A DNA stretch of 64,000 nt from Terrimonas sp937888905 (lineage in GTDB: Bacteria; Bacteroidota; Bacteroidia; Chitinophagales; Chitinophagaceae): the NCBI GenBank assembly GCA_937888905.1, contig CALATA010000011.1, forward strand, positions 186,001-250,000. The letters run 5' to 3'. A program made the position numbers and the translations under genes. Below the pieces are notes generated by a model. That model did no database searches. It was given only the letters and a program-made list of their open reading frames with translations, and was not told the DNA's origin. This document shows, piece after piece, positions 51,319 to 61,321 of the stretch (positions within the stretch are counted from its first letter, which is position 1; every line of letters starts with the position of its first letter).

Positions 51319-52170
51319 TTATTTGTAGAGAGAACCGAAGCTTTGGGTCAGGGTGAAACCTGATTCATCGATACCGTACGTGATAGAGTCGATCTTGGTA
51401 GTGAAGATGTTGTACATGATCAGTGCCACAGCGGAAGTACCGATACCAAGTGCTGTATTATACAGGGCCTCAGAGATACCTACCGCCAGTTCACCGGCGT
51501 TACCACCGCCTTCGTCACCAAGAGCAGAGAATGAACGGATCATACCCATTACCGTACCGAGGAGGGCGATCAGGGTACCGCAGGATACGATAGTAGACAG
51601 GAACACCAGGTTCTTCTGCAGCATAGGCAGTTCCAGCGCTGTAGCTTCTTCTACTTCTTTCTGGATAGCCAGTACTTTCTGGTCAGTGTCCAGACCTGTT
51701 TCAGTGATCATCTCTTTGTAACGGCGCAGACCAGCTTTCATTACGTTGGCAACAGAACCTCTTTGTTTGTCGCACTCAGCAATAGCAGCATCTACGTTAC
51801 GGTTAGCCAGGTGATACTGTACTTTTCTTACGAAATCGGAAATAGAACCTTTTCCTAATGCTTTGATAATGGTCAAGAATCTTTCAATAGAGAATACGAT
51901 TACCATGAGGAGCATACCGATCAGGATCGGAACGATGATACCACCTTCATAGATACCATTCAATGCACCTTTAGGTCCTTTGTGGTGTGGCCAGAATCCA
52001 CCGGCAGGATCGGGTGTTTTAAAACCGCTGGCATCACCTAAAATAAAACGCCAGATAAGATAGCCTGCAACAATACAAACGATAGGAGCAATCCAGGAAA
52101 TGGCATTACTGCTTTTCTTGGCCTGAACAGAAGTAGCTTTTACTGTTGCAGTAGGTTTAGTCTCCGCCAT
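51319..52170 (-). CDS. exbB: MotA/TolQ/ExbB family proton channel
   Basis: 283 residues. After an N-terminal helix (ISWIAPIVCIVAGYLIWRFI) and short loop comes the ExbB core: GIIVPILIGMLLMVIVFSIE, a cytoplasmic domain (VANVMKAGLRRYKEMI), then two helices with LVFLSTIVSCGTLIALLGTV and GMIRSFSALGDEGG...EALYNTALGIGTSAVALIMY. With ExbD it makes the proton-driven motor for TonB. First gene of the cluster; the 203-base upstream gap holds AT-rich sequence and no consensus promoter that I can see. Confidence 0.93.
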   Translation of the reverse strand: MAETKPTATVKATSVQAKKSSNAISWIAPIVCIVAGYLIWRFILGDASGFKTPDPAGGFWPHHKGPKGALNGIYEGGIIVPILIGMLLMVIVFSIERFLTIIKALGKGSISDFVRKVQYHLANRNVDAAIAECDKQRGSVANVMKAGLRRYKEMITETGLDTDQKVLAIQKEVEEATALELPMLQKNLVFLSTIVSCGTLIALLGTVMGMIRSFSALGDEGGGNAGELAVGISEALYNTALGIGTSAVALIMYNIFTTKIDSITYGIDESGFTLTQSFGSLYK

Positions 52171-52373
52171 GATCTTAAATTTTTTAGATTTTTTTGTGAG
52201 ATAAAAAGTGTCTTGTTTTTAACGCTGCAATGCTAACGAAAAAGTTCAAACCAGAAACTTCCACGCTATACTTTTTTGCGTAAGGGCTTCAAGTTAAGGA
52301 TTTTTTGAAAAGCAACAATTCTTTGAAAATAATTTGATAAGAATTTCATCTCATTTGATCCTCTGTACATGCC

Positions 52374-53654
52374 TCACTCATAGCGCAATGCATCTATCGG
52401 GTTGAGCTTTCCCGCTTTCAGTGCCGGGTAAAGACCGGCCAGTAATCCGACTATACTACAGAGAATAATGCCGTAGAAAACCCAGTTCCAGGGAACGACA
52501 AAGCCCGTCTGCAAAACAATCGAAAACAGGTTGCCGATCACTATCCCAAGAAATATGCCGAACACAGCTCCTAAGAGACTGATTACGATTGCTTCCATTA
52601 AAAACTGCCGGCGTACCACACTGCTCTTTCCTCCTATCGCCTTGATCAGTCCCACTTCTTTGGTCCGCTCCGATACCGATACCAGCATGATATTCATCAA
52701 CCCGATGGCCGCTCCGATCAGCGTGATCAACCCGATTACCGTAGCCGATATCGTCAGGAAACCCAGGCTGTTCATGGCTTTCTCCGCTATACTGTCGCTG
52801 CGGTCCAGGGCAAAATTATTCGCCTCCGACGGATTCATTTTCCTGATCGCTCTGAACGTACCCTCGGCCTCTCCCATCGCCGTAGGCACCTGCGTGATCT
52901 GTCCGGTCATCACCGCTATTACATACGAGTTTCCCGCTGGAAAGTTTCTTTCGATATTCTGGTAACTGGTGATGATCATATTGTCCCTGCTGAACCCGAA
53001 TGAAGTGCCACGGCTCTCCAATACGCCCAATACACGATAGGGAAGATTGTTGATCCGGATCACTTTACCAACCGCCGCCGTTTCCGCCGCATCTCCACCA
53101 AATAACTTCTTTGCTACATCATAGCCGAGTATACAGATATTCTGCCCGCTGCTTACATCCTGGCGACTCATGTTTCTTCCCGATGACAACCGGAAACCGT
53201 TCAACTGAACATAGTTTTCATCCCCGCCATAGACCATTACATTCGGTGTGGTTTTCTTGCTGCCATACGAGGCAATGCTGTTACGGCTGCCAAATATCGA
53301 TATGCTTACCTGCGCAGGATATTTATAGGTCTGGGCAAACATCACCGCCTCATCGCGCGTGATGCGTTTACCCATGTTTGATTTTTTTTCGCGCTGGCCC
53401 TTTTTGGATACAGTCACATCATTGCCTCCGCCTCCACCAAAACGAATGTTGCGCTCACGGAAACGAATGGTAAATGCATTCGCTCCCATTGTTGAAAAAC
53501 TTTCGGAAAATTTCTGGTTCATTGCCTTGATCGCCGTAATGATCCCGATCAGCGCCATGATGCCAAATGCAATGATAGAGACAGTAAGACCTGTCCGCAG
53601 TTTGTTACTGCCGATAGTGCGATACGCTAAAGAAAATACATCACGCCAGGTCAT
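52374..53654 (-). CDS. MacB-like ABC transporter permease (FtsX family)
   Basis: 426 residues. TM1 is after SLAYRTIGSNKLRTGLTVSI (ALIGIITAIKAM), then a large periplasmic MacB domain (about 45-285) with VQLNGFRLSSGRNMSRQDV and GKVIRINNLPYRVLGVLES, then three C-terminal helices with MNIMLVSVSERTKEVGLIKA, the coupling segment, and GLYPALKAGKLNPIDALRYE at the end. It works with a MacB-type ATPase and a periplasmic fusion protein in export; neither is adjacent. It is a lone gene between nuoN and exbB. Confidence 0.9.
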   Translation of the reverse strand: MTWRDVFSLAYRTIGSNKLRTGLTVSIIAFGIMALIGIITAIKAMNQKFSESFSTMGANAFTIRFRERNIRFGGGGGNDVTVSKKGQREKKSNMGKRITRDEAVMFAQTYKYPAQVSISIFGSRNSIASYGSKKTTPNVMVYGGDENYVQLNGFRLSSGRNMSRQDVSSGQNICILGYDVAKKLFGGDAAETAAVGKVIRINNLPYRVLGVLESRGTSFGFSRDNMIITSYQNIERNFPAGNSYVIAVMTGQITQVPTAMGEAEGTFRAIRKMNPSEANNFALDRSDSIAEKAMNSLGFLTISATVIGLITLIGAAIGLMNIMLVSVSERTKEVGLIKAIGGKSSVVRRQFLMEAIVISLLGAVFGIFLGIVIGNLFSIVLQTGFVVPWNWVFYGIILCSIVGLLAGLYPALKAGKLNPIDALRYE

Positions 53655-53754
53655 GAAATTTTATGCTTCGCATTGCTTCCGCTCACAGCAGAAACAGGAA
53701 TGCCTCCCGAAGTTACACAAATCAGCACGAAGTGAATCGCTGCTGTACCGGAAC

Positions 53755-53820
53755 TTTTGCCCCTTCGTCCGAGATTTCGGACCGGCTCAGTCCCGAAACT
53801 TCGGGATCGCTGTTGAATTA
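53755..53820 (-). repeat. Two-hairpin dispersed repeat element, copy 2 (after nuoN)
   Basis: On the minus strand it opens at the nuoN stop (TAATTCAACAGCGA), then TCCCGAAGTTTCGGGA (53806-53791), CTGAGCCG, and GTCCGAAATCTCGGAC (53782-53767). It aligns without gaps to 2942-3008. The outer pair of hairpin 2 changes from C-G to T-A on both sides, keeping the pairing. Confidence 0.8.
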
Positions 53821-55203
53821 AAAGTAAAGCCAGTTAAGCAGCAGGCTGGGGAATAATCCGAGTGCGATTATCAACGCAGCGACCAATACAAGCACCCACT
53901 TAAACCCTTTGCCGGGGTCCTGGAATGAAGCGCTGTGTTCGCCCGCTTCGCGGAAATACATAGCCTGGATTACGCGGAAGTAATAATATACGCTCACTGC
54001 CGCCATCAGCAGGGCAAATACAACCAGCCACAGGTTGGAACCCGTAGCCACTACCGCCTTGATCATGTAGAACTTCGCGAGGAAGCCCGCCGTAAGCGGA
54101 ATACCCGCCAGTGAAAGAAGGAATATGGTAAGTGTTGCAGCAACCAGCGGCTGGCGTGCAGCAAGACCATTGAAGCTTTCATAGCTGTAATCATCCATGC
54201 GCGACAACACGCTGAAGATGCCGATAGTAGCCAGGCTGTAAGCCGCTCCGTAAAGCAGCAGCCCTTCCTTTGCATCACCATTCAGCGCAAAGATCGCCAG
54301 CATCATAAAGCCTGCCTGCGCGATACTCGAATAAGCCAGCATTCGCTTTACACTTTGCTGGAACACTGCCGTGATGTTGCCCACAAAAAGTGTGGCGGCC
54401 GCCATCAACGCCACCCACAACTGCCAGGTGGGCTGCAGCAAACCAAAGGCATTTTCAAACAAACGGATGAAACCAATGAACACCGCGGCTTTTACTACAG
54501 TGGCCATGAATGAAGTGAAGACTGTCGGCGCACCATCATATACGTCAGGCGTCCAGAAATGCAGCGGCGCCGCAGATACTTTAAAAGCCATCGAGAAAAG
54601 CATCAGCAACATGCCTGCTATCATCAGCGGAGACCCGGGTATTTTCAGCAGGTTGAATTTTTCGATAGCGAATGTTCCCTGCGCACCATAGATCAGTGCG
54701 ATACCCATGAGCATAAGCCCTGTTGAGAAGGCACCCATGAGAAAGTATTTCAACGATGCTTCATTGCTTTTCAGGTTACGTTTGTCTGCACCGGTAAGAA
54801 TATAAAGCGGAATGGTAATGATCTCGATCCCGAGGAAAAGGATGAGCAGTGACTGGAACGAAGTAACCAGGAAAATGCCGCAGAGCACGAAGAAAAACAA
54901 GGCAAAATAATCCGCATAATTTTTCACTCCTACTCTTTCAATCGCTTTGCCCGTGAGCAATACGTATATCAGCACGCAGAAGATAGCAACGGAATTGAAC
55001 AGGAAAGCGAAGCGGTCGAAATGCAGGAAGTCTCCCAGATTAATGGAAAAGAACCGTGTCCCGGACATGTCGAGCATATTGCTAGCGAGCAGCAGCAGCA
55101 AACCGATTAGGGCTACGCTGCGGATGGCAGCGGGGCGCTTCAGCAGAATACCGCTAAACATCATGACTACTCCCAGAATGGCGGATAATACAAGTGCGTT
55201 CAT
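53818..55203 (-). CDS. nuoN: NADH-quinone oxidoreductase subunit N
   Basis: 461 residues, about 14 membrane helices, antiporter-like subunit of the complex I membrane arm. Landmarks are FLGIEIITIPLYILTGADKR (Glu in helix 5), KYFLMGAFSTGLMLMGIALI, AAPLHFWTPDVYDGAPTVFT with the Lys/His proton path, and VKRMLAYSSIAQAGFMMLAI. It is the last gene of the nuo operon. It follows nuoM by 12 bases. Its stop codon runs directly into the two-hairpin element. Confidence 0.95.
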   Translation of the reverse strand: MNALVLSAILGVVMMFSGILLKRPAAIRSVALIGLLLLLASNMLDMSGTRFFSINLGDFLHFDRFAFLFNSVAIFCVLIYVLLTGKAIERVGVKNYADYFALFFFVLCGIFLVTSFQSLLILFLGIEIITIPLYILTGADKRNLKSNEASLKYFLMGAFSTGLMLMGIALIYGAQGTFAIEKFNLLKIPGSPLMIAGMLLMLFSMAFKVSAAPLHFWTPDVYDGAPTVFTSFMATVVKAAVFIGFIRLFENAFGLLQPTWQLWVALMAAATLFVGNITAVFQQSVKRMLAYSSIAQAGFMMLAIFALNGDAKEGLLLYGAAYSLATIGIFSVLSRMDDYSYESFNGLAARQPLVAATLTIFLLSLAGIPLTAGFLAKFYMIKAVVATGSNLWLVVFALLMAAVSVYYYFRVIQAMYFREAGEHSASFQDPGKGFKWVLVLVAALIIALGLFPSLLLNWLYF

Positions 55204-55215
55204 AGTTCTTTCCTC

Positions 55216-56685
55216 TTACTTCTTTATAGACAAGACGTCGGCGTTTTTCAAGATGGTGTCGGTGATCTCATTGGTCAGGTTCAGCACAGGCTGCGGATAA
55301 ATACCCAATACAATGATGATGGCAACGATGATCGTCAGCGCAAGGCTTTCATTCCATTTCAGATCACGTGCATTGGCCGTGAGTTCGTTTACCTCACCAT
55401 AAAATGTTTTGCGGATCATTCCCAATGTATATACAGCTCCGAGAATAATGCCCGTACCGGCAAGCACGGTCAGCAATACACCGTATTTGGTAACGGTAGA
55501 ATTCAGGATGCCATTGAACATCAGGAATTCACCGATGAATCCGTTGGTAAGCGGCAGCGCAATGTTGGCAAAGGCAATGATCACAAAGAAGATGGCCATC
55601 AACGGCGCTTTTTGTGCGATACCTCCGAGCTGGCTCATTTTACGTGTGCCAAACTGACGCTCGATGATCTCTACGATGATCCACAATCCGATGATGTTGA
55701 TACCATGGTTGAACATCTGGATCATCACTCCCTGCAGACCTGTTTTGTGTTCAGAGAAGATGGTGATACACATCAGGCCAATGTGCGCAATGGACGAATA
55801 AGCGATCAGGCGTTTCATATCATCCTGGCGCATGGCGATCAGCGATGCATAGATGATGCCCGTTACCGCCATGCCACTCGCCACATCACCCCATGCATAG
55901 GAAGAGATGGGTAATACCGGCAGCAACCAGCGCAGCAGACCGAGCAGCCCCATTTTCACCATCACACCACTCAGGATCATGGTTGCAGCAGTCGGCGATT
56001 GCTCGTACGTATCGGGCTGCCATGTATGGAATGGGAATATGGGCATCTTAATCGCAAACGCAACAAAAAACATCCAGAAAAGGAAAGTTTGCTCTTTGCT
56101 GGTAAGACGTACCGCATAGAAATCATGCATGGCAAATGAATTACCTGCACTGAAATAAACATACAACAGACCGACCAGCATGATTACTGAACCGGCAAAC
56201 GTATAGACGAAAAATTTAAAAGTAACCGGAATTCTGCGCTCGCCGCCCCAGCGTGAACAGATGAAGTACATCGGAATAAGCGCCAGTTCCCAGAAGAAGT
56301 AGAACAACAAGGCATCCGTGGCGAGGAATACGCCCATCAAACCGGCCTGCGCCAGCAGCATCCATCCGAAGAAAGAATGACCATTCGGATAGCTTCTGCG
56401 CCAGGTGGCGAGGAACACCAGCGGAAAAGCCAGGGACGTCAGCAGGCAAAGCAGTTGCCCCATGCCATCGAGACCAACAGAAAAACTGCTGCCCAGCTCG
56501 GGTAACCACGTAGCATGGAAGGAAAGGCAATTTGCTTTATTCAGCACGGTAAGTCCCAGCAGGGAAACAGCAAGGGTTACTACGGCAGCCAACATGGCCC
56601 AGCTACGGGCAGCCTGCTCCTTTTTTATAAAAAAAGTCGCTATGCCGCTCAGCAAAGGAACCAGTATCAATAAAAGTGCGATCAT
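55216..56685 (-). CDS. nuoM: NADH-quinone oxidoreductase subunit M
   Basis: 489 residues, 14 helices. FFFWELALIPMYFICSRWGG contains the key Glu of helix 5, FAIKMPIFPFHTWQPDTYEQ the Lys in helix 7, and MKRLIAYSSIAHIGLMCITI the second Lys region. Antiporter-like proton-pumping subunit between NuoL and NuoN. There is a 97-base gap to nuoL, the largest within this part of the operon, with no feature seen in it. Confidence 0.96.
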   Translation of the reverse strand: MIALLLILVPLLSGIATFFIKKEQAARSWAMLAAVVTLAVSLLGLTVLNKANCLSFHATWLPELGSSFSVGLDGMGQLLCLLTSLAFPLVFLATWRRSYPNGHSFFGWMLLAQAGLMGVFLATDALLFYFFWELALIPMYFICSRWGGERRIPVTFKFFVYTFAGSVIMLVGLLYVYFSAGNSFAMHDFYAVRLTSKEQTFLFWMFFVAFAIKMPIFPFHTWQPDTYEQSPTAATMILSGVMVKMGLLGLLRWLLPVLPISSYAWGDVASGMAVTGIIYASLIAMRQDDMKRLIAYSSIAHIGLMCITIFSEHKTGLQGVMIQMFNHGINIIGLWIIVEIIERQFGTRKMSQLGGIAQKAPLMAIFFVIIAFANIALPLTNGFIGEFLMFNGILNSTVTKYGVLLTVLAGTGIILGAVYTLGMIRKTFYGEVNELTANARDLKWNESLALTIIVAIIIVLGIYPQPVLNLTNEITDTILKNADVLSIKK

Positions 56686-56782
56686 ATAGCCTATACCGCC
56701 ACTGCGGTGCTTTAATGCCCCGGATACAGAAGCCGGCGTTGTGCCTTCATCCTTTCCGGGAAATATTGTTCAATAATCTTTT

Positions 56783-58690
56783 TTATTTCCTGAAGAAAAA
56801 CTGCAATACGAAAATCACGATCATGCTCAACACCATCAGCAACACATATAATCCAACCTGACCGCTTTGTACCCAACGCAACTGACGACCACCATAGTTC
56901 ACCAGCCGGCCTACACCATTCACAATGCCGTCGATCACTTTTGTTTCAAATATATTGTTCAGCAGCGCGCCGAGTTTGTTTAATGGTTTTACAATTACCG
57001 CATCATAGATCTCATCCACATACCATTTATTCGCCAGCACTTTACCGATTCCCTGCGGCTCGGCGAGGTCAGGTTTTTTGCTGAAACGTGTCCAGGCATA
57101 AATTACTACGGCCAGGATGGCGATGGTTGAGCCGATTGTAAGCCCCCATTCTGTTTCATGGCTTACATGATGTTCCTGCAATATTTTATAAGAAGGTTCG
57201 AAGATCGGATGTAAGAAATCTTTCAGTGAATGCGCTCCTGCTGCGATAAATTCCGGCACACCCACATAGCCACCCACAATGGAAAGAACCGCCAGCACGA
57301 TCAGCGGAATGGTCATGGCCGCAGGACTTTCATGCAGATGATGCTCCTGCTCATGCGTACCACGGAAACTACCGCGGAATGTGGTGGCATACAAACGGAA
57401 CATATAGAATGCTGTCAGCAAAGCCGTGAACAGACCGATGGCATAAAACACCGGCGAAGTGGCAAATGCGCCGGCCAGGATTTCATCCTTGGAGAAGAAA
57501 CCTGAAAGGCCCGGAATGCCCGCGATCGCGAGACAGCCGATCAGGAAAGTGATATTCGTGATCTTCATGTATTTCGACAGCCCGCCCATTTTGCGGATAT
57601 CCTGTTCGCCACCCATGGCGTGGATCACGCTGCCACTGCCGAGGAACATCAGGGCTTTGAAGAAAGCGTGTGTCATTACGTGAAAAACAGCCGCCACATA
57701 AGAACCGGTACCCAGCGCCAGGAACATATATCCCAACTGGCTCACGGTAGAATAGGCCAATACTTTTTTGATGTCGTTTTGCTTCAACGCAATGGTTGCG
57801 GCCAGCAGCGCTGTTGCCAGACCAACAACCGCGATCACGGTCATTACCGCAGGCGCCATGGAGTACAATACGTTGCTGCGCGCAATCATATAGATACCTG
57901 CGGTTACCATCGTTGCGGCGTGGATCAACGCCGATACCGGTGTGGGACCTGCCATCGCATCGGGCAGCCAGGTGTACAGCGGAATCTGCGCACTCTTACC
58001 GGTTGCACCCACAAAGAGTAAAGCGGTAATTACGGTGATATCCCTATCGGAGAGTTTGGAAAGCGATTCTGCACTGAATACTTCGAGGAATGTAACGGTA
58101 CCCGTTTTGTTGATCAGCCAGAACAGCGCGATCAGGAAAGCAAGGTCACCGATGCGGTTCATGATGAAAGCTTTGCTCGCCGCTTTGTTGTATTCATCTT
58201 TCTTGAACCAGAAGCCGATCAATAAATAAGAACAAAGACCAACGCCTTCCCAGCCGATGAACATGATCACGAAGTTGGCACCCATTACGAGCAGCAGCAT
58301 CGAGAATACGAACAGGTTGAGGTAAGCGAAATAACGGCCGAAGTGTTCCGGCTTTTCATCATGCATATAAGCCGTGGAATACAGGTGAATCAGGAAACCA
58401 ATACCTGTAATGATCAGCAGGAACAGGGACGACAACTGATCGATCTGAAAAGCAAAAGGAATCTTCAGGTCTCCTACGGAGATGAAGTTGAAATAATGTG
58501 CAACGTGTGTGTTGCCGCTTTTCACCTGGAAAAATACCCAGAGGCTTACCGCAAACGACGCGAGGATGGCGCCACTGCCGATGGTGCCGATCAGGCCTTT
58601 GGAAAAATATTTTCTTCCCAGGCCATTAAGCAGAAAACCTAGCAGCGGGAAAAGCGGGATCAGATAAGCGAGTTGTAATGCGTTCTTCAT
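56783..58690 (-). CDS. nuoL: NADH-quinone oxidoreductase subunit L
   Basis: 635 residues, about 16 helices including the C-terminal lateral helix. VMFIGWEGVGLCSYLLIGFW (helix 5 Glu), SAQIPLYTWLPDAMAGPTPV (helix 7/8 Lys-His site), IKKVLAYSTVSQLGYMFLAL and the C-terminal VKPLNKLGALLNNIFETKVI (lateral helix region) are all visible. Distal proton-pumping subunit of complex I. It starts 31 bases after the nuoK stop. Confidence 0.96.
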   Translation of the reverse strand: MKNALQLAYLIPLFPLLGFLLNGLGRKYFSKGLIGTIGSGAILASFAVSLWVFFQVKSGNTHVAHYFNFISVGDLKIPFAFQIDQLSSLFLLIITGIGFLIHLYSTAYMHDEKPEHFGRYFAYLNLFVFSMLLLVMGANFVIMFIGWEGVGLCSYLLIGFWFKKDEYNKAASKAFIMNRIGDLAFLIALFWLINKTGTVTFLEVFSAESLSKLSDRDITVITALLFVGATGKSAQIPLYTWLPDAMAGPTPVSALIHAATMVTAGIYMIARSNVLYSMAPAVMTVIAVVGLATALLAATIALKQNDIKKVLAYSTVSQLGYMFLALGTGSYVAAVFHVMTHAFFKALMFLGSGSVIHAMGGEQDIRKMGGLSKYMKITNITFLIGCLAIAGIPGLSGFFSKDEILAGAFATSPVFYAIGLFTALLTAFYMFRLYATTFRGSFRGTHEQEHHLHESPAAMTIPLIVLAVLSIVGGYVGVPEFIAAGAHSLKDFLHPIFEPSYKILQEHHVSHETEWGLTIGSTIAILAVVIYAWTRFSKKPDLAEPQGIGKVLANKWYVDEIYDAVIVKPLNKLGALLNNIFETKVIDGIVNGVGRLVNYGGRQLRWVQSGQVGLYVLLMVLSMIVIFVLQFFFRK

Positions 58691-58721
58691 CTTTATGAAT
58701 TAGGCCCGGGCAATGCGGGTA

Positions 58722-59048
58722 CTAGTGTTTCAACCGGTTTAAGAAATTAACATCCACTGAATGAATATTGCGGTACATCATCACAATAATGGCCAGTCCC
58801 ACGCTCACTTCAGCGGCAGCCACCACCATGATGAAGAATACAAACAGTTGCCCGTCGATACCCGTAGTGGGCGTGGCGCCGGCAGCCAGGTGATGCATTT
58901 TGGAAAAAGCCACCAGCAGCAGGTTCACTGAATTAAGCATCAGTTCAATGCACATGAAAATGATAATGGCATTGCGACGGGTAAGCACGCCTACCACACC
59001 GATGGAAAAAAGGGCAATAGCCAGAAATATGTAATAATTAATAGGCAT
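58722..59048 (-). CDS. nuoK: NADH-quinone oxidoreductase subunit K
   Basis: 108 residues, three helices: YYIFLAIALFSIGVVGVLTR, RNAIIIFMCIELMLNSVNLL (with the conserved Glu of helix 2 in CIELMLN), and FVFFIMVVAAAEVSVGLAII (second Glu). Small membrane subunit linking NuoJ/A and NuoN in proton translocation. 17 bases from nuoJ. Length and motifs are normal. Confidence 0.95.
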   Translation of the reverse strand: MPINYYIFLAIALFSIGVVGVLTRRNAIIIFMCIELMLNSVNLLLVAFSKMHHLAAGATPTTGIDGQLFVFFIMVVAAAEVSVGLAIIVMMYRNIHSVDVNFLNRLKH

Positions 59049-59065
59049 AGTCTCTTTTTTAAGCG

Positions 59066-59566
59066 TTAGTCCTTTTTACCTAATACTACGGCACCTACCA
59101 TTGCGCTCAGGAACAGTACGCTGCTCAATTCAAAAGGTATGACGTAGGTGGTGAACAATTCACGACCCAGGTTTTTGATCAATCCGATATTATTGGTGTT
59201 GATACCTGCGTCCTGTGCTTTGATGTCGACATTGCGCAGCGCAGCGATCATTACCAGCATCAGCGAGCCTCCGGCAATGCCACCGGCGATCTTGATCCAG
59301 CGGTTTTGCTGCGGCTCCGTATTGGCCCGCAGATCGATCAGCATGAACACGTGCAGGAACAATACCATGATGGCACCGGCATACACGATGATGTTGACGA
59401 TGGCCAGGAACTGGGCATTCATCACGATGTAGTGACCGGAAATAGCAAAGAAGGTGACGATCAGCCACAGCACGCTGTGTACCGGGTTTTTACTGGTGAT
59501 CACCATCAGCGCGCTGAATATGGCGATCACAGAGAGAAACCAAAAGAGTATTTGTGTAATGTTCAT
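59066..59566 (-). CDS. nuoJ: NADH-quinone oxidoreductase subunit J
   Basis: 166 residues, five helices: FWFLSVIAIFSALMVITSKN, PVHSVLWLIVTFFAISGHYI, and the flexible helix 3 with LAIVNIIVYAGAIMVLFLHV (conserved Tyr-Ala-Gly-Ala). Membrane subunit whose helix 3 bulge is linked to proton pumping. It follows nuoI by 46 bases. Confidence 0.95.
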   Translation of the reverse strand: MNITQILFWFLSVIAIFSALMVITSKNPVHSVLWLIVTFFAISGHYIVMNAQFLAIVNIIVYAGAIMVLFLHVFMLIDLRANTEPQQNRWIKIAGGIAGGSLMLVMIAALRNVDIKAQDAGINTNNIGLIKNLGRELFTTYVIPFELSSVLFLSAMVGAVVLGKKD

Positions 59567-59612
59567 CGTTTTACGCTAATATTCGCAATGCGTGATTATT
59601 CGTAGCTGGTTG

Positions 59613-60152
<540 letters not shown>

Positions 60153-60256
60153 ATCTTTCTCCGCGTGATGCGGTTATTTTAATTTTCGCAAATATATATT
60201 TTATCAGGAGACGAAGCAGAACGCCGACCGTACTGTACTATCGTTTAATCTCCTTC

Positions 60257-61312
60257 TTATTTCTTCAGCCACAATACTACTGCCGCAGAGATGATCAGGT
60301 TTACCAAAGCCAGTGGCACCAGCTTTTTCCAACCCAATGTCATCAACTGATCATAACGGAAGCGCGGGATGGTCCAGCGGATCCACATAAATACGAATAC
60401 AAAGAACAGGGCTTTCGACATCATCACGGCAAAGCCGATAATGGCCATTGTGTTCTGCCCTAATCCCCATGCCGCTTCGTTTACAAACGGAATATCATAG
60501 CCGCCGAAGAACAGCACGGCCATTACCGCACCACTGATGAACATGTTGATGTATTCGGCAAACAGATAGAATCCCAATTTCATGGAAGAATATTCCTGGT
60601 GGTAACCGAAGTTCAATTCGTTCTCTGCTTCCGGAAGGTCAAACGGTGTACGGTTACATTCTGCGAGTGCGCAGATAAAGAAAATGATAAAGCCGAGTGG
60701 CTGATAGATCACATTCCATCCGTGTTCCACCTGTGTTTGTACGATGCTGCTTATGCGAAGGTCACCGGCGAACAGCAATACCCCGAGCAAAGCAAGTCCC
60801 ATCGGCAGTTCGTAGGAAACCATTTGTGAAGCACCGCGTACGGCCGCAATCAGGGAGAACTTGTTGTTACTGGCCCATCCACCGATCATGATACCGTATA
60901 CGCCAATACTTACCACGCCAAATACAAACAGAATTCCTACGTCCACGTCCGCGATCTGCAGGGGCACGCTGCGACCGTTGATGTCGAGCGGTACCGACCA
61001 TGGGATAACGGCGCTGGTCAGCAAAGCGGTAATCATGGCAAGCGCCGGCCCGAGAATGAAAAGGAAACGGGATGATGATACCGGAATAATCTCTTCTTTG
61101 AAAAACAGTTTTCCGGCATCGGCAAAAGGTTGAAAAATACCGAAGATACCCGCTCGGTTGGGACCGATACGGTCCTGCATGAAGGCTGCTACTTTCCGCT
61201 CTCCGTAAGTGGCATACATGGCCACCACCATGGAAACGGTGATCACAAAAGCGATGAGCACGAGCTTTTCAATAATCAGCCACCAGATCGGATCTATTGC
61301 CAGTAAATACAT
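60257..61312 (-). CDS. nuoH: NADH-quinone oxidoreductase subunit H
   Basis: 351 residues, eight helices. MQDRIGPNRAGIFGIFQPFA (quinone-site loop 1), GGWASNNKFSLIAAVRGASQ, and CALAECNRTPFDLPEAENEL (acidic quinone loop) are hallmark segments. It forms the quinone chamber and links the arms of complex I. It starts 9 bases after the nuoG stop. Confidence 0.96.
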   Translation of the reverse strand: MYLLAIDPIWWLIIEKLVLIAFVITVSMVVAMYATYGERKVAAFMQDRIGPNRAGIFGIFQPFADAGKLFFKEEIIPVSSSRFLFILGPALAMITALLTSAVIPWSVPLDINGRSVPLQIADVDVGILFVFGVVSIGVYGIMIGGWASNNKFSLIAAVRGASQMVSYELPMGLALLGVLLFAGDLRISSIVQTQVEHGWNVIYQPLGFIIFFICALAECNRTPFDLPEAENELNFGYHQEYSSMKLGFYLFAEYINMFISGAVMAVLFFGGYDIPFVNEAAWGLGQNTMAIIGFAVMMSKALFFVFVFMWIRWTIPRFRYDQLMTLGWKKLVPLALVNLIISAAVVLWLKK

Positions 61313-61321
61313 GTGTTATCG

